From: an uncultured Bacilli bacterium
Lineage (GTDB): Bacteria > Bacillota_I > Bacilli_A > RF39 > UBA660
DNA: 64,000 nt
Direction: 5' to 3'
NCBI GenBank assembly: GCA_947585665.1
Contig: CANPXE010000004.1
Coordinates: forward strand, 46,582-110,581
Shown: positions 25,384 through 32,998 of the stretch, piece after piece
Position numbering within the stretch: the stretch's first letter is position 1
Layout: each line of letters opens with the position of its first letter
Notes under the pieces: model-generated
Told to the model about the DNA's origin: nothing
Database searches by the model: none
Seen by the model: the letters and a program-made list of their open reading frames with translations, nothing else
Translations under genes and position numbers: made by a program

Positions 25384-26219
25384 TTGTATTTATAAATGAT
25401 AAATACCCAACTTTAAAAGGTTTTAATAGACGTAGTATATATAGAATGAAACAGTTTTATGAAACTTATAAAGATGATGAAATTGTGTCACCATTGGTGA
25501 CACAATTGAATTGGACTAATAATTTATTAATATTATCTAAAACGCATTCCAAAGAGAAAAGAGAATTTTATATTAAATTGACTATGAAAAATAATTATTC
25601 AAAAACTGAATTAAGTAGACAACTTTCTAGTTCTTATTATGAGCGATATATGTTATCAAGCGAAAAGTTATCATTATTAAAAGAAACAAATAATGATAAA
25701 TATTTCCCCAATACTAAAATACTTGATTTGTATTCGTTAGAATTTTTAGATTTACTAAATGGATATTCAGAAGTTGATTTAAGAAAAGCAATTATAAAAA
25801 ATCTAAAAAAATTTATATTAGAAATAGGAAAGTCTTTCACTTTTGTTGGAGAAGAGTACAAAGTACAAGTTGGTAAAGAAGATTTTTTTATTGATCTTTT
25901 ATTTTACAATCGTGATTTATCTTGTTTAGTGGCTTTTGAATTGAAAGTTGGAAAGTTTAAACCTGAATATATTTCAAAGATGGACTTTTATTTAGAAGCA
26001 TTAGATCAGCAAGAAAAGAAAAATAATGAAAATCCAAGTGTTGGCATAATATTATGTACAGATAAAGATGAAAAAGTTGTAGAATATGCTATGAGGAGAA
26101 GTATGTCACCAACGATGGTTGCTAAATACAAATTAAAATTGATAGATAAAGAATTATTAGAGAACAAATTAAGAGAGATATCTATGGTAGTAGAAAAAGC
26201 AACAAATATATTTAATTAA
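25368..26219 (+). CDS. YhcG/DUF1016-type PDDEXK nuclease, C-terminal part
   Basis: 283 codons that continue the fragment at 25192 in another reading frame. It contains GFNRRSIYRMKQFYETYKD and PLVTQLNWTNNLLILSKT, the conserved DUF1016 core, then the nuclease domain with DFFIDLLFYN and VAFELKVGKF carrying the D...ExK catalytic residues. YhcG proteins are often found with type I restriction systems, but no hsd genes are here. A GTG at 25368 preceded by GGGGAAG could allow separate translation of this part, with a 16-bp overlap to the first ORF. Whether it is expressed as a stand-alone protein is uncertain. Confidence 0.7.
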   Translation: MVDSLVVFINDKYPTLKGFNRRSIYRMKQFYETYKDDEIVSPLVTQLNWTNNLLILSKTHSKEKREFYIKLTMKNNYSKTELSRQLSSSYYERYMLSSEKLSLLKETNNDKYFPNTKILDLYSLEFLDLLNGYSEVDLRKAIIKNLKKFILEIGKSFTFVGEEYKVQVGKEDFFIDLLFYNRDLSCLVAFELKVGKFKPEYISKMDFYLEALDQQEKKNNENPSVGIILCTDKDEKVVEYAMRRSMSPTMVAKYKLKLIDKELLENKLREISMVVEKATNIFN

Positions 26220-26232
26220 AAGAGGTGTAAAA

Positions 26233-27471
26233 GTGGAAAATTTAGGAAAGAAAAAGAAAATTATTATTGGTATCATCATAGGAATTATCTTTGTTGTTAT
26301 TATTCCCATTACTATTTTGACGCTTGAAAAGAAATTGAAGGAAGAACGCCAAAGAAAAGCTGAAGAAGTAATTGGTTTTAGTGACAATGTTGAAGTTGAG
26401 GTATATAGTGATACTACTTTAGAAGAAGTAGTTAATAAATCCAATATTCTCATAACAGATGATCGTAAAATAAATACTGATAAATTAGGAAAACAAGAAA
26501 TTAAATTTCATTATATTTATGCCGAAGAAGAGTTTACAAAAAAAATAAATTTAGAAGTTGTCGATACGACTAGTCCAACAATCTTCGCTAGTAGTAGTTA
26601 TACTGTTACTAAGGGAAGTGATCGTGATTTTACAACTTATATTCTAGCGGGTGACAATTACGATGATAAACCCATTCGTAAAATTATTGGTGACTATAAC
26701 CCTAATAAAGTTGGTACTTATGAACTAAGTTATTACATTGAAGATAGTAGTGGTAATTCTGAAGAACAAGGTTTTACTGTTAAAGTAATTGAAAAGCCCA
26801 AGACTTCTTCTGGTGGTGGCACAACGACTTCTAGTTCTAGAAAAAAGTTTAGTGATGTCATCGAAAACTATAAAACGGAGGATACCGAAATTGGTATTGA
26901 TGTTTCTAAATGGCAAGGGACAATTGATTTCCAAAAAGTAAAAGAAGCAGGATGTGAGTTCGTCATCATTCGTATGGGTCATCAAAATGGTATCGATGGT
27001 GAAATTATTTTAGATCCATATTATAAACGAAATGTCGATGAAGCAACTAAGGTTGGTCTAAAAGTAGGAGCCTACATCTACACTTATGCGAAGAGTAAAG
27101 ACGATGCCGTAAAACAAGCTAAATGGGTACTTTCTAATATGGGTGATTATCAACTTCCTTTAGGTATTAGTTATGACTGGGAGAGTTGGACTTCTTTTAG
27201 TAAATTGAATTTGAGTTATCACAGTTTTACAGATGTTGCAGGAACATTTATTAAAGAATTAGAAAAAAACAATCAAAAGGGAATGATTTATAGTAGTAAA
27301 TACTATTTAGAAAATATTTGGACTGAAAACGATTATGATACATGGTTAGCCCATTATACGCAAAAGACCAATTACAAAGGTAAATACCATGTTTGGCAAA
27401 TGACGAGTAGTGGCCAAATTGATGGTATTAATGGCGCCGTCGACATCGATATTTTATATAAGAATAGATAA
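26233..27471 (+). CDS. Membrane-anchored GH25 lysozyme with Ig-like spacer
   Basis: 412 residues. Residues about 6-28 are a membrane helix, followed by a basic/coiled stretch. One or two immunoglobulin-like strand-rich domains occupy about 45-185 (DTTSPTIFASSSYTVTKG, VGTYELSYYIEDSSGN). A Ser/Gly/Thr linker precedes a glycosyl hydrolase 25 domain from about residue 218 to the end. GIDVSKWQG at its start, the SYDWESW acidic pair and VWQMTSSG near the end are GH25 hallmarks. GH25 enzymes cut MurNAc-GlcNAc bonds in peptidoglycan, so this is probably an anchored muramidase for wall remodelling. GTG 26233 follows AGAGGTG. Confidence 0.88.
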   Translation: MENLGKKKKIIIGIIIGIIFVVIIPITILTLEKKLKEERQRKAEEVIGFSDNVEVEVYSDTTLEEVVNKSNILITDDRKINTDKLGKQEIKFHYIYAEEEFTKKINLEVVDTTSPTIFASSSYTVTKGSDRDFTTYILAGDNYDDKPIRKIIGDYNPNKVGTYELSYYIEDSSGNSEEQGFTVKVIEKPKTSSGGGTTTSSSRKKFSDVIENYKTEDTEIGIDVSKWQGTIDFQKVKEAGCEFVIIRMGHQNGIDGEIILDPYYKRNVDEATKVGLKVGAYIYTYAKSKDDAVKQAKWVLSNMGDYQLPLGISYDWESWTSFSKLNLSYHSFTDVAGTFIKELEKNNQKGMIYSSKYYLENIWTENDYDTWLAHYTQKTNYKGKYHVWQMTSSGQIDGINGAVDIDILYKNR

Positions 27472-27493
27472 TTTAAAAAAATTATCTTTTTTT
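27466..27493 (+). terminator. Terminator after GH25 gene
   Basis: Stem AGATAATTT / AAATTATCT with an A4 loop and a T run; the 5' arm contains the stop codon. Confidence 0.8.
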
Positions 27494-27521
27494 ATGACAA
27501 TTATTATATTTGTGATATAAT
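27494..27521 (+). promoter_or_regulatory. Promoter of the 27549-29987 operon
   Basis: ATGACA (27494-27499), 16 bp, TATAAT (27516-27521), with TG at 27513-27514 giving an extended -10. Confidence 0.6.
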
Positions 27522-27548
27522 AATTCTAGAATAAGGAGTTTGGTCAGT

Positions 27549-27800
27549 ATGGATATTAAGGAATTAGAAAAGTATCGTAATGCTTTAGAAAAAGATTATG
27601 ATAATATTGAAACACAGATAAAAGAACTAGAAGAAAAAGAAAGTAAAACAGAAGAATTACAAAAGTTATTATCAAGACAGGATAAAATAGATGAACAACT
27701 TGATCTATTAGAAGATATTATTATTAGTTATTATGACGTTCCTAATAAATACTACAAATTTATAGAACTTCATAAAGATTATGAACAAAACGGTGAATAA
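27549..27800 (+). CDS. Small coiled-coil protein, unknown
   Basis: 83 residues, strongly charged, with continuous heptad-like spacing (LEKYRNALEKDYDNIETQI and onwards), predicted to be one or two long coiled-coil helices. No family recognised. ATG 27549 is spaced 10 bp from AAGGAG (27533-27538); the upstream in-frame TTG at 27540 is too close. It is the first gene of a three-gene unit of unknown function and the stop codon is adjacent to the next start. Confidence 0.7.
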   Translation: MDIKELEKYRNALEKDYDNIETQIKELEEKESKTEELQKLLSRQDKIDEQLDLLEDIIISYYDVPNKYYKFIELHKDYEQNGE

Positions 27801-27801
27801 G

Positions 27802-29718
27802 ATGAAGCCTATTACCATTCATACATCAGAATTTGGTTCTTTTTATGCATATTGTGAAAGTGCTAGTGACAGTTATCCCAATATATCTAATGAAATCCAA
27901 ACTTTTTTTAAGATTGTTTTAAAAACAAATAAATTAAGTGCCTCAAATAATAAATCTTATAATAGTAAGTTATTGCGTAAACATCAAAGAGTGGAGGAAC
28001 TTTTATTAAGAATAGCGCGTCAAGAAAAAAACTTTTTATTAGAATTTCAAAATGATTATTGTAAAGATCATGAAAATTTTCAAGAAGAGCGAGATGTTAA
28101 TATAATTGCTAGAAACATTGCTCAATCCTTTTATGATTCTTATGAAGTTCAAGAAGTATTTAAAAATAATATTGTAATGACTAAAATGGCTTCTAATAAA
28201 ATCGAAAAAGAAATTGTTTTGTTGTTTTCCGATGAGGAAAAAAATCATTTGCGCAATAGACGTAAAAAAGAGAATGAAATATCTTGGTTCATAAACGAAT
28301 TGAAGAAAAATAAAAATCAGTATTTTACACATCAAGTAAAAGAATTATCTAAATTATTAGAAACAGAAGTTAAGAAAGATGAAACGAAAACTAAATACGA
28401 AGAACGTATTAATTTCCTTTTAGAAATAGCTTATCACAATATTGATTCCATTTTTAGAAAGGGAAGTAGTTATCCATTACGAAGCTATTTACTTTCCGTT
28501 CTTAAAAAAATGGTTTATTTATACGATTTAGATGAGAGAACTTTTAGTGACATTCAAAAGCATTTGAAGAATGTTTTATGTGATGAATTACTAGAGCGTT
28601 ATCGTAAGAATAAAGATACGCAACAACACAATTTTGGATATAAGATTCCTAGTGATACTTCAACGGCCAAATTAGTTGAAATAAATAGCGAATTGATCAA
28701 AGAAAAGAAAGAGTTAACGAAACGTCATGAATGTGGAGAAAAGATTTCTTTTGATCGACCTTTTATGAATACGCTTCAAAGTAAGAAAGTTGATATTATT
28801 AATTCCTTCTTTGATTCTATTTATGATTGTGATTTAACAGTTAATTCAAGTGATGAAAAATTTGTAAAAAGAATAATGGCTTTATGTGATAAGAGTGATG
28901 AAATAGTTGAACGCATCTTTAAAAAAGTTTTATTTGATGCTCAAGACTCATCTAATTTATCCGTTTTGCAACCCTATGAAAAAAATGAAGCTTTGCGAAC
29001 TATTTATTATTTATATCCACCAGAAGAAGAACTTGAAAAATATTTAAAAATTAAGAAGAGTATAGAACGTCTTTTAAAAAGATTAAATGTTGCCAAAAAA
29101 GAATTGATCATTAAAGAAGTTAACTCCTTAAAAGATAAAGAAAATATTGCAACAACGGAACTTCTTCCAAGTTATGAAACAATTAAAGCTAGTTTAGTCA
29201 ATCGTGAAATAAAATTTATTGAATCACATGCCGTTGAAGAATTTAGACATAAAGCTTTAAATAATGGTAAGTATTTAAATTATGATTTAGAAATAGTGGC
29301 TCGTGATATTTTAGCCGATGATTTACCTAATATCTATAATAAGTTAAAACGTAATATTATGTATACAAACTTTGTTGATGAGATAAATTTAGGTGATGAT
29401 CGTGAAAAGAAATATCGTGAAGCCCGAATCGTTCAAAATAAGACTTTGGCTGTTCTTCAAGAGATGATTGCCAAAACCATTCTGAATAAGAAATATAATC
29501 AAGATGATTATGACAGTATTTCTTATGATAGTTATCAAGATATATTAGATGATGTATATACTAATATTTTAAAAGAAGAGCGTCTTATCAAATATGATGA
29601 TTATTATGATGAATATGAACTTTTAGAGCGTAATTATCAAGAAATAAAGAAAAAATGGGACGAAAAGAGTTCTTTTATCAGGGCATTATATTTTATTGTT
29701 TCTAGTGATGATAAGTAG
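27802..29718 (+). CDS. Large helical cytoplasmic protein, unknown
   Basis: 638 residues with no membrane segment or signal peptide, dominated by Lys/Glu-rich helices (RKHQRVEELLLRIARQEKNF is typical) and no recognisable catalytic motif. I do not recognise a family. ATG 27802 is preceded by GGTGAATAAG and lies one base after the stop of the coiled-coil gene; an alternative in-frame ATG at 27781 would overlap that gene. It is flanked by two very small helical proteins in the same unit, suggesting a complex, but there is no direct functional evidence. Confidence 0.75.
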   Translation: MKPITIHTSEFGSFYAYCESASDSYPNISNEIQTFFKIVLKTNKLSASNNKSYNSKLLRKHQRVEELLLRIARQEKNFLLEFQNDYCKDHENFQEERDVNIIARNIAQSFYDSYEVQEVFKNNIVMTKMASNKIEKEIVLLFSDEEKNHLRNRRKKENEISWFINELKKNKNQYFTHQVKELSKLLETEVKKDETKTKYEERINFLLEIAYHNIDSIFRKGSSYPLRSYLLSVLKKMVYLYDLDERTFSDIQKHLKNVLCDELLERYRKNKDTQQHNFGYKIPSDTSTAKLVEINSELIKEKKELTKRHECGEKISFDRPFMNTLQSKKVDIINSFFDSIYDCDLTVNSSDEKFVKRIMALCDKSDEIVERIFKKVLFDAQDSSNLSVLQPYEKNEALRTIYYLYPPEEELEKYLKIKKSIERLLKRLNVAKKELIIKEVNSLKDKENIATTELLPSYETIKASLVNREIKFIESHAVEEFRHKALNNGKYLNYDLEIVARDILADDLPNIYNKLKRNIMYTNFVDEINLGDDREKKYREARIVQNKTLAVLQEMIAKTILNKKYNQDDYDSISYDSYQDILDDVYTNILKEERLIKYDDYYDEYELLERNYQEIKKKWDEKSSFIRALYFIVSSDDK

Positions 29719-29726
29719 GTGATATC

Positions 29727-29987
29727 ATGTTTGAAGAATTAATAGAAGAATATAAAAAATTACCTAGTGATAGTAGACGTGAAAAGATAATCGAAGAATT
29801 AAAACTCGTTGTAGCTTTATTAGAGTTGTTATGCGATAAGAAAAATATTAAGTATCAAGATTTAACAATTGATGAATTGCTCAATTCGAAAGATGAAGAT
29901 AAATTTTTAGAAATTGCTTATTCATATATAACGGCTTTAAAAGAGACTTTAGGTAGTTATGTCATGGAAACTGAAAAGGATAGTTGA
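29727..29987 (+). CDS. Small helical protein, unknown
   Basis: 86 residues, acidic and helical, no membrane segment. It begins 8 bp after the preceding stop, with GTAGGTGAT as ribosome site, and ends at a terminator, so it is the third member of the 27549-29987 unit. No family recognised. The segment LVVALLELLCDKKNIKYQDL might be a packed helix pair. Confidence 0.7.
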   Translation: MFEELIEEYKKLPSDSRREKIIEELKLVVALLELLCDKKNIKYQDLTIDELLNSKDEDKFLEIAYSYITALKETLGSYVMETEKDS

Positions 29988-30007
29988 TCTATTCTTTTTA
30001 TTTTTTT
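29975..30007 (+). terminator. Terminator after the three-gene unknown operon
   Basis: AAAGGATAG pairs with CTATTCTTT (one G-U pair) around a five-base loop, followed by T-rich sequence. The stem includes the stop codon region. Confidence 0.7.
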
Positions 30008-30034
30008 AAAAAGACTACTTTAAAATAAAAAATG

Positions 30035-30043
30035 TGTTATAAT
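30035..30043 (+). promoter_or_regulatory. Extended -10 promoter of rubrerythrin
   Basis: TGT followed by TATAAT (30038-30043) is an extended -10, 32 bp upstream of the ATG. No convincing -35. Confidence 0.5.
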
Positions 30044-30075
30044 AAGAAAGTAATAACAATTTATAGGAGGAAATT

Positions 30076-30618
30076 ATGGAATTAAAAGGAAGTAAAACAG
30101 AACAAAATTTAATGGCAGCATTTGCTGGAGAAAGTCAAGCAAGAAATAAATATACTTATTATGCTAGTAAGGCTAGAAAAGAAGGATATGAACAAATTGC
30201 TGCTATTTTTGAAGAAACAGCTAATAATGAAAAAGAACATGCTAAATTATGGTTTAAAGAATTACATGATGGTGATGTTCCAACAACGAGTGTTAATTTA
30301 AAGGATGCTGCTGATGGTGAAAACTATGAGTGGACTGATATGTATAAAGAATTTGCTGAAGTAGCAAGAAGTGAAGGATTTACAAGAATTGCTAATTTAT
30401 TTGAGGCAGTAGGAAAAATTGAAAAAGAACATGAAGAAAGATATCGTAAACTTTTAGAAAATGTTGAAAATGAATTAGTATTTAGTAAAGATGGCGATAA
30501 GATTTGGATTTGTCGTAATTGTGGACATGTATGTGTTGGTAAGTCAGCTCCTAAAGTATGTCCAGTATGTGCACATCCTCAAGCTTATTTTGAAGTAAAA
30601 GCTGACAATTATATGTAA
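30076..30618 (+). CDS. rbr: Rubrerythrin
   Basis: Non-haem di-iron peroxidase that reduces hydrogen peroxide in anaerobes; cytoplasmic. 180 residues. The ferritin-like di-iron domain occupies residues 1-140 ([16 protein letters not shown], then [22 protein letters not shown]). A C-terminal rubredoxin-like Fe(SCys)4 site has CRNC and CPVC at about 155-172. Strong ribosome site AGGAGG before ATG 30076. It has its own promoter and terminator, so it is monocistronic. Its presence suggests an anaerobic lifestyle. Confidence 0.95.
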   Translation: MELKGSKTEQNLMAAFAGESQARNKYTYYASKARKEGYEQIAAIFEETANNEKEHAKLWFKELHDGDVPTTSVNLKDAADGENYEWTDMYKEFAEVARSEGFTRIANLFEAVGKIEKEHEERYRKLLENVENELVFSKDGDKIWICRNCGHVCVGKSAPKVCPVCAHPQAYFEVKADNYM

Positions 30619-30645
30619 AAAGAACTAGAAATAGTTCTTTTTTTG
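30618..30645 (+). terminator. rbr terminator
   Basis: Stem AGAACTA / TAGTTCT with a GAAA loop, followed by seven or more Ts. Confidence 0.88.
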
Positions 30646-30676
30646 TCAATATTTTTGTAAAGTGTACAAATAGGTA

Positions 30677-30706
30677 TTGCAATATTTTTGTTGGGGGGGG
30701 TATACT
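30677..30706 (+). promoter_or_regulatory. Poly-G promoter upstream of surface protein 30735
   Basis: TTGCAA (30677-30682) and TATACT (30701-30706) are separated by 18 bp. The last eight bases of the spacer (30693-30700) are a pure G run. A change of one G would set the spacing to 17 or 19, the classical arrangement for a phase-variable promoter. The -35 region is nearly the same as that of the next gene. Confidence 0.75.
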
Positions 30707-30734
30707 ATGTTATAAATTGAAAGGAGAAATAGTA

Positions 30735-31787
30735 ATGAAAAAATTAGGAGCTTTGGTAATAATAAGTTTAATGTTTTTTGGTTTTAATGTTAAAGTTGAT
30801 GCCCTTAGTTTCAGTAATAGAGATGGTGGCGGAGATATTGAAGGCGGAGCATATGAGGATATCATTGAAGTAGAAAGAGGTGAAGGAATTACTACTATTA
30901 AGATATTGACAGATAATGCTACTTTAGATTTTGTTTTCTATCCACAAGATGGTGAAATAATCCTTGATTTAAATGGTTATACAATGACTAATTTTTGTCC
31001 TGGATGTAGCGCTGTAAATATTCAAAATGGTGCTAAAGTAACAATCAAAGATAGTAGTCCTGGACAAACAGGAGCAATAAAATATAAAAATGATGCTCAA
31101 GATGCTAATGGTTATTATGCTTCACTTATTAGAAATGAAGGAACTTTAACAGTTGAAAGTGGAACTATCGAAGTTAATAAGGGAGGGGATGTAGCTGATC
31201 AACAACCATATGCTATTGGTATTGACAACTTAGGAACTTTAAATATTTCTGGTGGTAAAGTTATTACATCACATACAAATGCTTGGGGTGTAAATAACCA
31301 ATCAAAAGCAATTGCTACAATATCTGGTGGAACCTTTGACCAACAAAAGAATTTCTCAATAATTGCTAATCACGGAACAATGAACATTACTGGTGGTGAT
31401 TTTACCGCAAGTGATAAAAGTAATGCCATAATTACTAATGCTGGGTTAGGTGCAGAAGATGCTACACTAGCAATATCTTCTGGAAACTTCTCTGGTAACA
31501 ATAATGTTTTCTATAATGCTGAAGGAAAAAGTACTATTGAAATTTCTGGTGGAGAATATGAAGTAACTGGTGAAGGTGCTAGTTTAAATATTTCACAATA
31601 TATTAAAGAAGGTTTTGAACTAGATGAAAATGGTGATGTTGTAAAAAAACAAGTTCCAGTAAAGAAGCCTGAAAAAGAAAAAAATCCTGCAACTAAAGAT
31701 AATTTATTAACTTATGTATCATTAAGTGTCATTTCTCTAATTGTTGCATTAGAAACTAGTCTTTACTTAAAAAAAGTAAATGAATAA
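30735..31787 (+). CDS. Secreted beta-helix surface protein with degenerate sorting signal
   Basis: 350 residues. A signal peptide (residues 1-22) ends near VKVDA. The middle is a run of short Gly/Thr-rich turns (GTLTVESGTIEV, GTLNISGGKVIT, ATISGGTFDQQ, GTMNITGGDFTA, STIEISGGEYEV) typical of a right-handed parallel beta-helix. The C-terminus has a sortase-type layout: NPATKDNLLTY, a hydrophobic helix and LKKVNE. The paralogues at 31922 and 32999 read NPATGDN at the same place, so G is replaced by K and sorting may be impaired. ATG 30735 follows AAAGGAGA; the upstream in-frame TTG at 30717 precedes that site and is rejected. Controlled by a poly-G promoter. Confidence 0.8.
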   Translation: MKKLGALVIISLMFFGFNVKVDALSFSNRDGGGDIEGGAYEDIIEVERGEGITTIKILTDNATLDFVFYPQDGEIILDLNGYTMTNFCPGCSAVNIQNGAKVTIKDSSPGQTGAIKYKNDAQDANGYYASLIRNEGTLTVESGTIEVNKGGDVADQQPYAIGIDNLGTLNISGGKVITSHTNAWGVNNQSKAIATISGGTFDQQKNFSIIANHGTMNITGGDFTASDKSNAIITNAGLGAEDATLAISSGNFSGNNNVFYNAEGKSTIEISGGEYEVTGEGASLNISQYIKEGFELDENGDVVKKQVPVKKPEKEKNPATKDNLLTYVSLSVISLIVALETSLYLKKVNE

Positions 31788-31795
31788 TAAGAATT

Positions 31796-31820
31796 GGAAT
31801 ATATGATATTCCTTTTTTTT
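31796..31820 (+). terminator. Terminator after surface protein 30735
   Basis: Stem GGAATAT / ATATTCC with an ATG loop and eight Ts. Confidence 0.85.
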
Positions 31821-31862
31821 GTCAAAATTTGTGTAAATGATACAAAAGTATACAGCTAGATA

Positions 31863-31892
31863 TTGCAATATTTTTGCTGGGGGGGGTATAAT
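31863..31892 (+). promoter_or_regulatory. Poly-G promoter upstream of surface protein 31922
   Basis: TTGCAA (31863-31868), 18-bp spacer ending in G8 (31879-31886), then TATAAT (31887-31892). The spacing and the position of the G run equal those at 30677, and the ATATTGCAATATTTTTG block is shared. Confidence 0.78.
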
Positions 31893-31921
31893 AGACTTAT
31901 AAATTGAAGGGAGAAATAAAA

Positions 31922-32851
31922 ATGAAAAAGACAATAATGTTTATAATTATGTTAGCAGTATGCCTATTAGTAGTACCTAGTGCATATGCTGATAGTGAAT
32001 ATCCAACAGTAAGAGATGTTACAAAAAGTGATAGTTTATTAAGTGGAACAGCACCTGTTGTAGAAGGTAGTGGAACGGCCACAGTAACAGTAAAAGTCAA
32101 TGGTGGTACTTTTAAAATTCTAGATGATGGAACAGGTGACGGTGTTGAAGGAAGAGATCCAGGATATACTTGGATTGGATTACATTTCGATATGCCTACT
32201 GATATAGGTGATGACAGCGAGATAAAGATTCAAAATAACCATGATGCAGCTTACACAAAATCTGGTTTTGACGAATATTTTGGTTTTAAAACAGAGGAAC
32301 TTCAAGCAGCTGTTGCAAATGGAAAGACTTTAACGCAAACTTATACATTACAATGGAAAGATGGAAGTGGATCAGAAAAGAAACAAACAATTAATATTGT
32401 AATTGATTTAGAGAATGTTGTTGTTATCGAACAAGATGGTGATGAACCAACTTGGAACAAGGATATTTATCACGAAGAAAAAGGTGACGTTAAATTAACG
32501 ATTACTGCTGTTTATTTTGGAGATGGAGATAAAGACGATTATACTGAAGCTGTTTATTTACCAAAAAATAGTAAGTTGCCAACTGAAGCTCGTCTTCGCG
32601 AGGCATTAAAAGAAGTTACTGGTACTAAATACGAGATTGAAGGATTCTATTCTGATGTTGCTATGACAAAGAAATTTGATTTTAATAAAGCATTAGATGT
32701 AGATACTACTTTATATATTAAAATAGTTGATGCTAAAAAAGAAACAAACCCAGCAACTGGAGATAATTTATTAACTTATGTAGCATTAAGCGTAGTTGCT
32801 TTAACAGGTGCATTGGGAACTGGACTTTACTTAAGAAAAGTAAATGCTTAA
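31922..32851 (+). CDS. Cell-wall-anchored surface protein with InlB-type repeat
   Basis: 309 residues. A signal peptide ends near SAYA (about residue 22). A first strand-rich domain covers about 25-160. A short domain (YEIEGFYSDVAMTKKFDF, TTLYIKIV) resembles an InlB B-repeat/Flg_new unit. The sorting signal is NPATGDNLLTY, a hydrophobic helix, then LRKVNA. It is a clear paralogue of the next gene: same signal peptide start (MKKTIMFIIML), same layout, same ending. ATG 31922 follows GAAGGGAG. Transcription probably depends on the poly-G promoter 30 bp upstream. Ligand unknown. Confidence 0.8.
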   Translation: MKKTIMFIIMLAVCLLVVPSAYADSEYPTVRDVTKSDSLLSGTAPVVEGSGTATVTVKVNGGTFKILDDGTGDGVEGRDPGYTWIGLHFDMPTDIGDDSEIKIQNNHDAAYTKSGFDEYFGFKTEELQAAVANGKTLTQTYTLQWKDGSGSEKKQTINIVIDLENVVVIEQDGDEPTWNKDIYHEEKGDVKLTITAVYFGDGDKDDYTEAVYLPKNSKLPTEARLREALKEVTGTKYEIEGFYSDVAMTKKFDFNKALDVDTTLYIKIVDAKKETNPATGDNLLTYVALSVVALTGALGTGLYLRKVNA

Positions 32852-32863
32852 TTAATAAGATTT

Positions 32864-32892
32864 AGGAATAGTTGATACTATTCCTTTTTTTT
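32864..32892 (+). terminator. Terminator after surface protein 31922
   Basis: Stem AGGAATAG / CTATTCCT with loop TTGATA and eight Ts. Virtually the same as the terminator at 33965. Confidence 0.88.
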
Positions 32893-32933
32893 GACAATTT
32901 TTTGTAAATGATTGACAATTATATACTAAAACA

Positions 32934-32961
32934 TTGACTTTTATGTGGGGGGGGGTACAAT
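32934..32961 (+). promoter_or_regulatory. Poly-G promoter upstream of surface protein 32999
   Basis: TTGACT (32934-32939), 16-bp spacer ending in G9 (32947-32955), then TACAAT (32956-32961). One extra G would give the optimal 17-bp spacing. Confidence 0.78.
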
Positions 32962-32998
32962 ATTAGTATAAATATTATTAAGAAGGGAGAAATAAAAA

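Noticed and set aside
25192..26219. Part of a type I restriction-modification locus
   Set aside because: YhcG proteins often accompany hsd genes, but none lie nearby; the gene stands alone between rlmD and a lysozyme gene.
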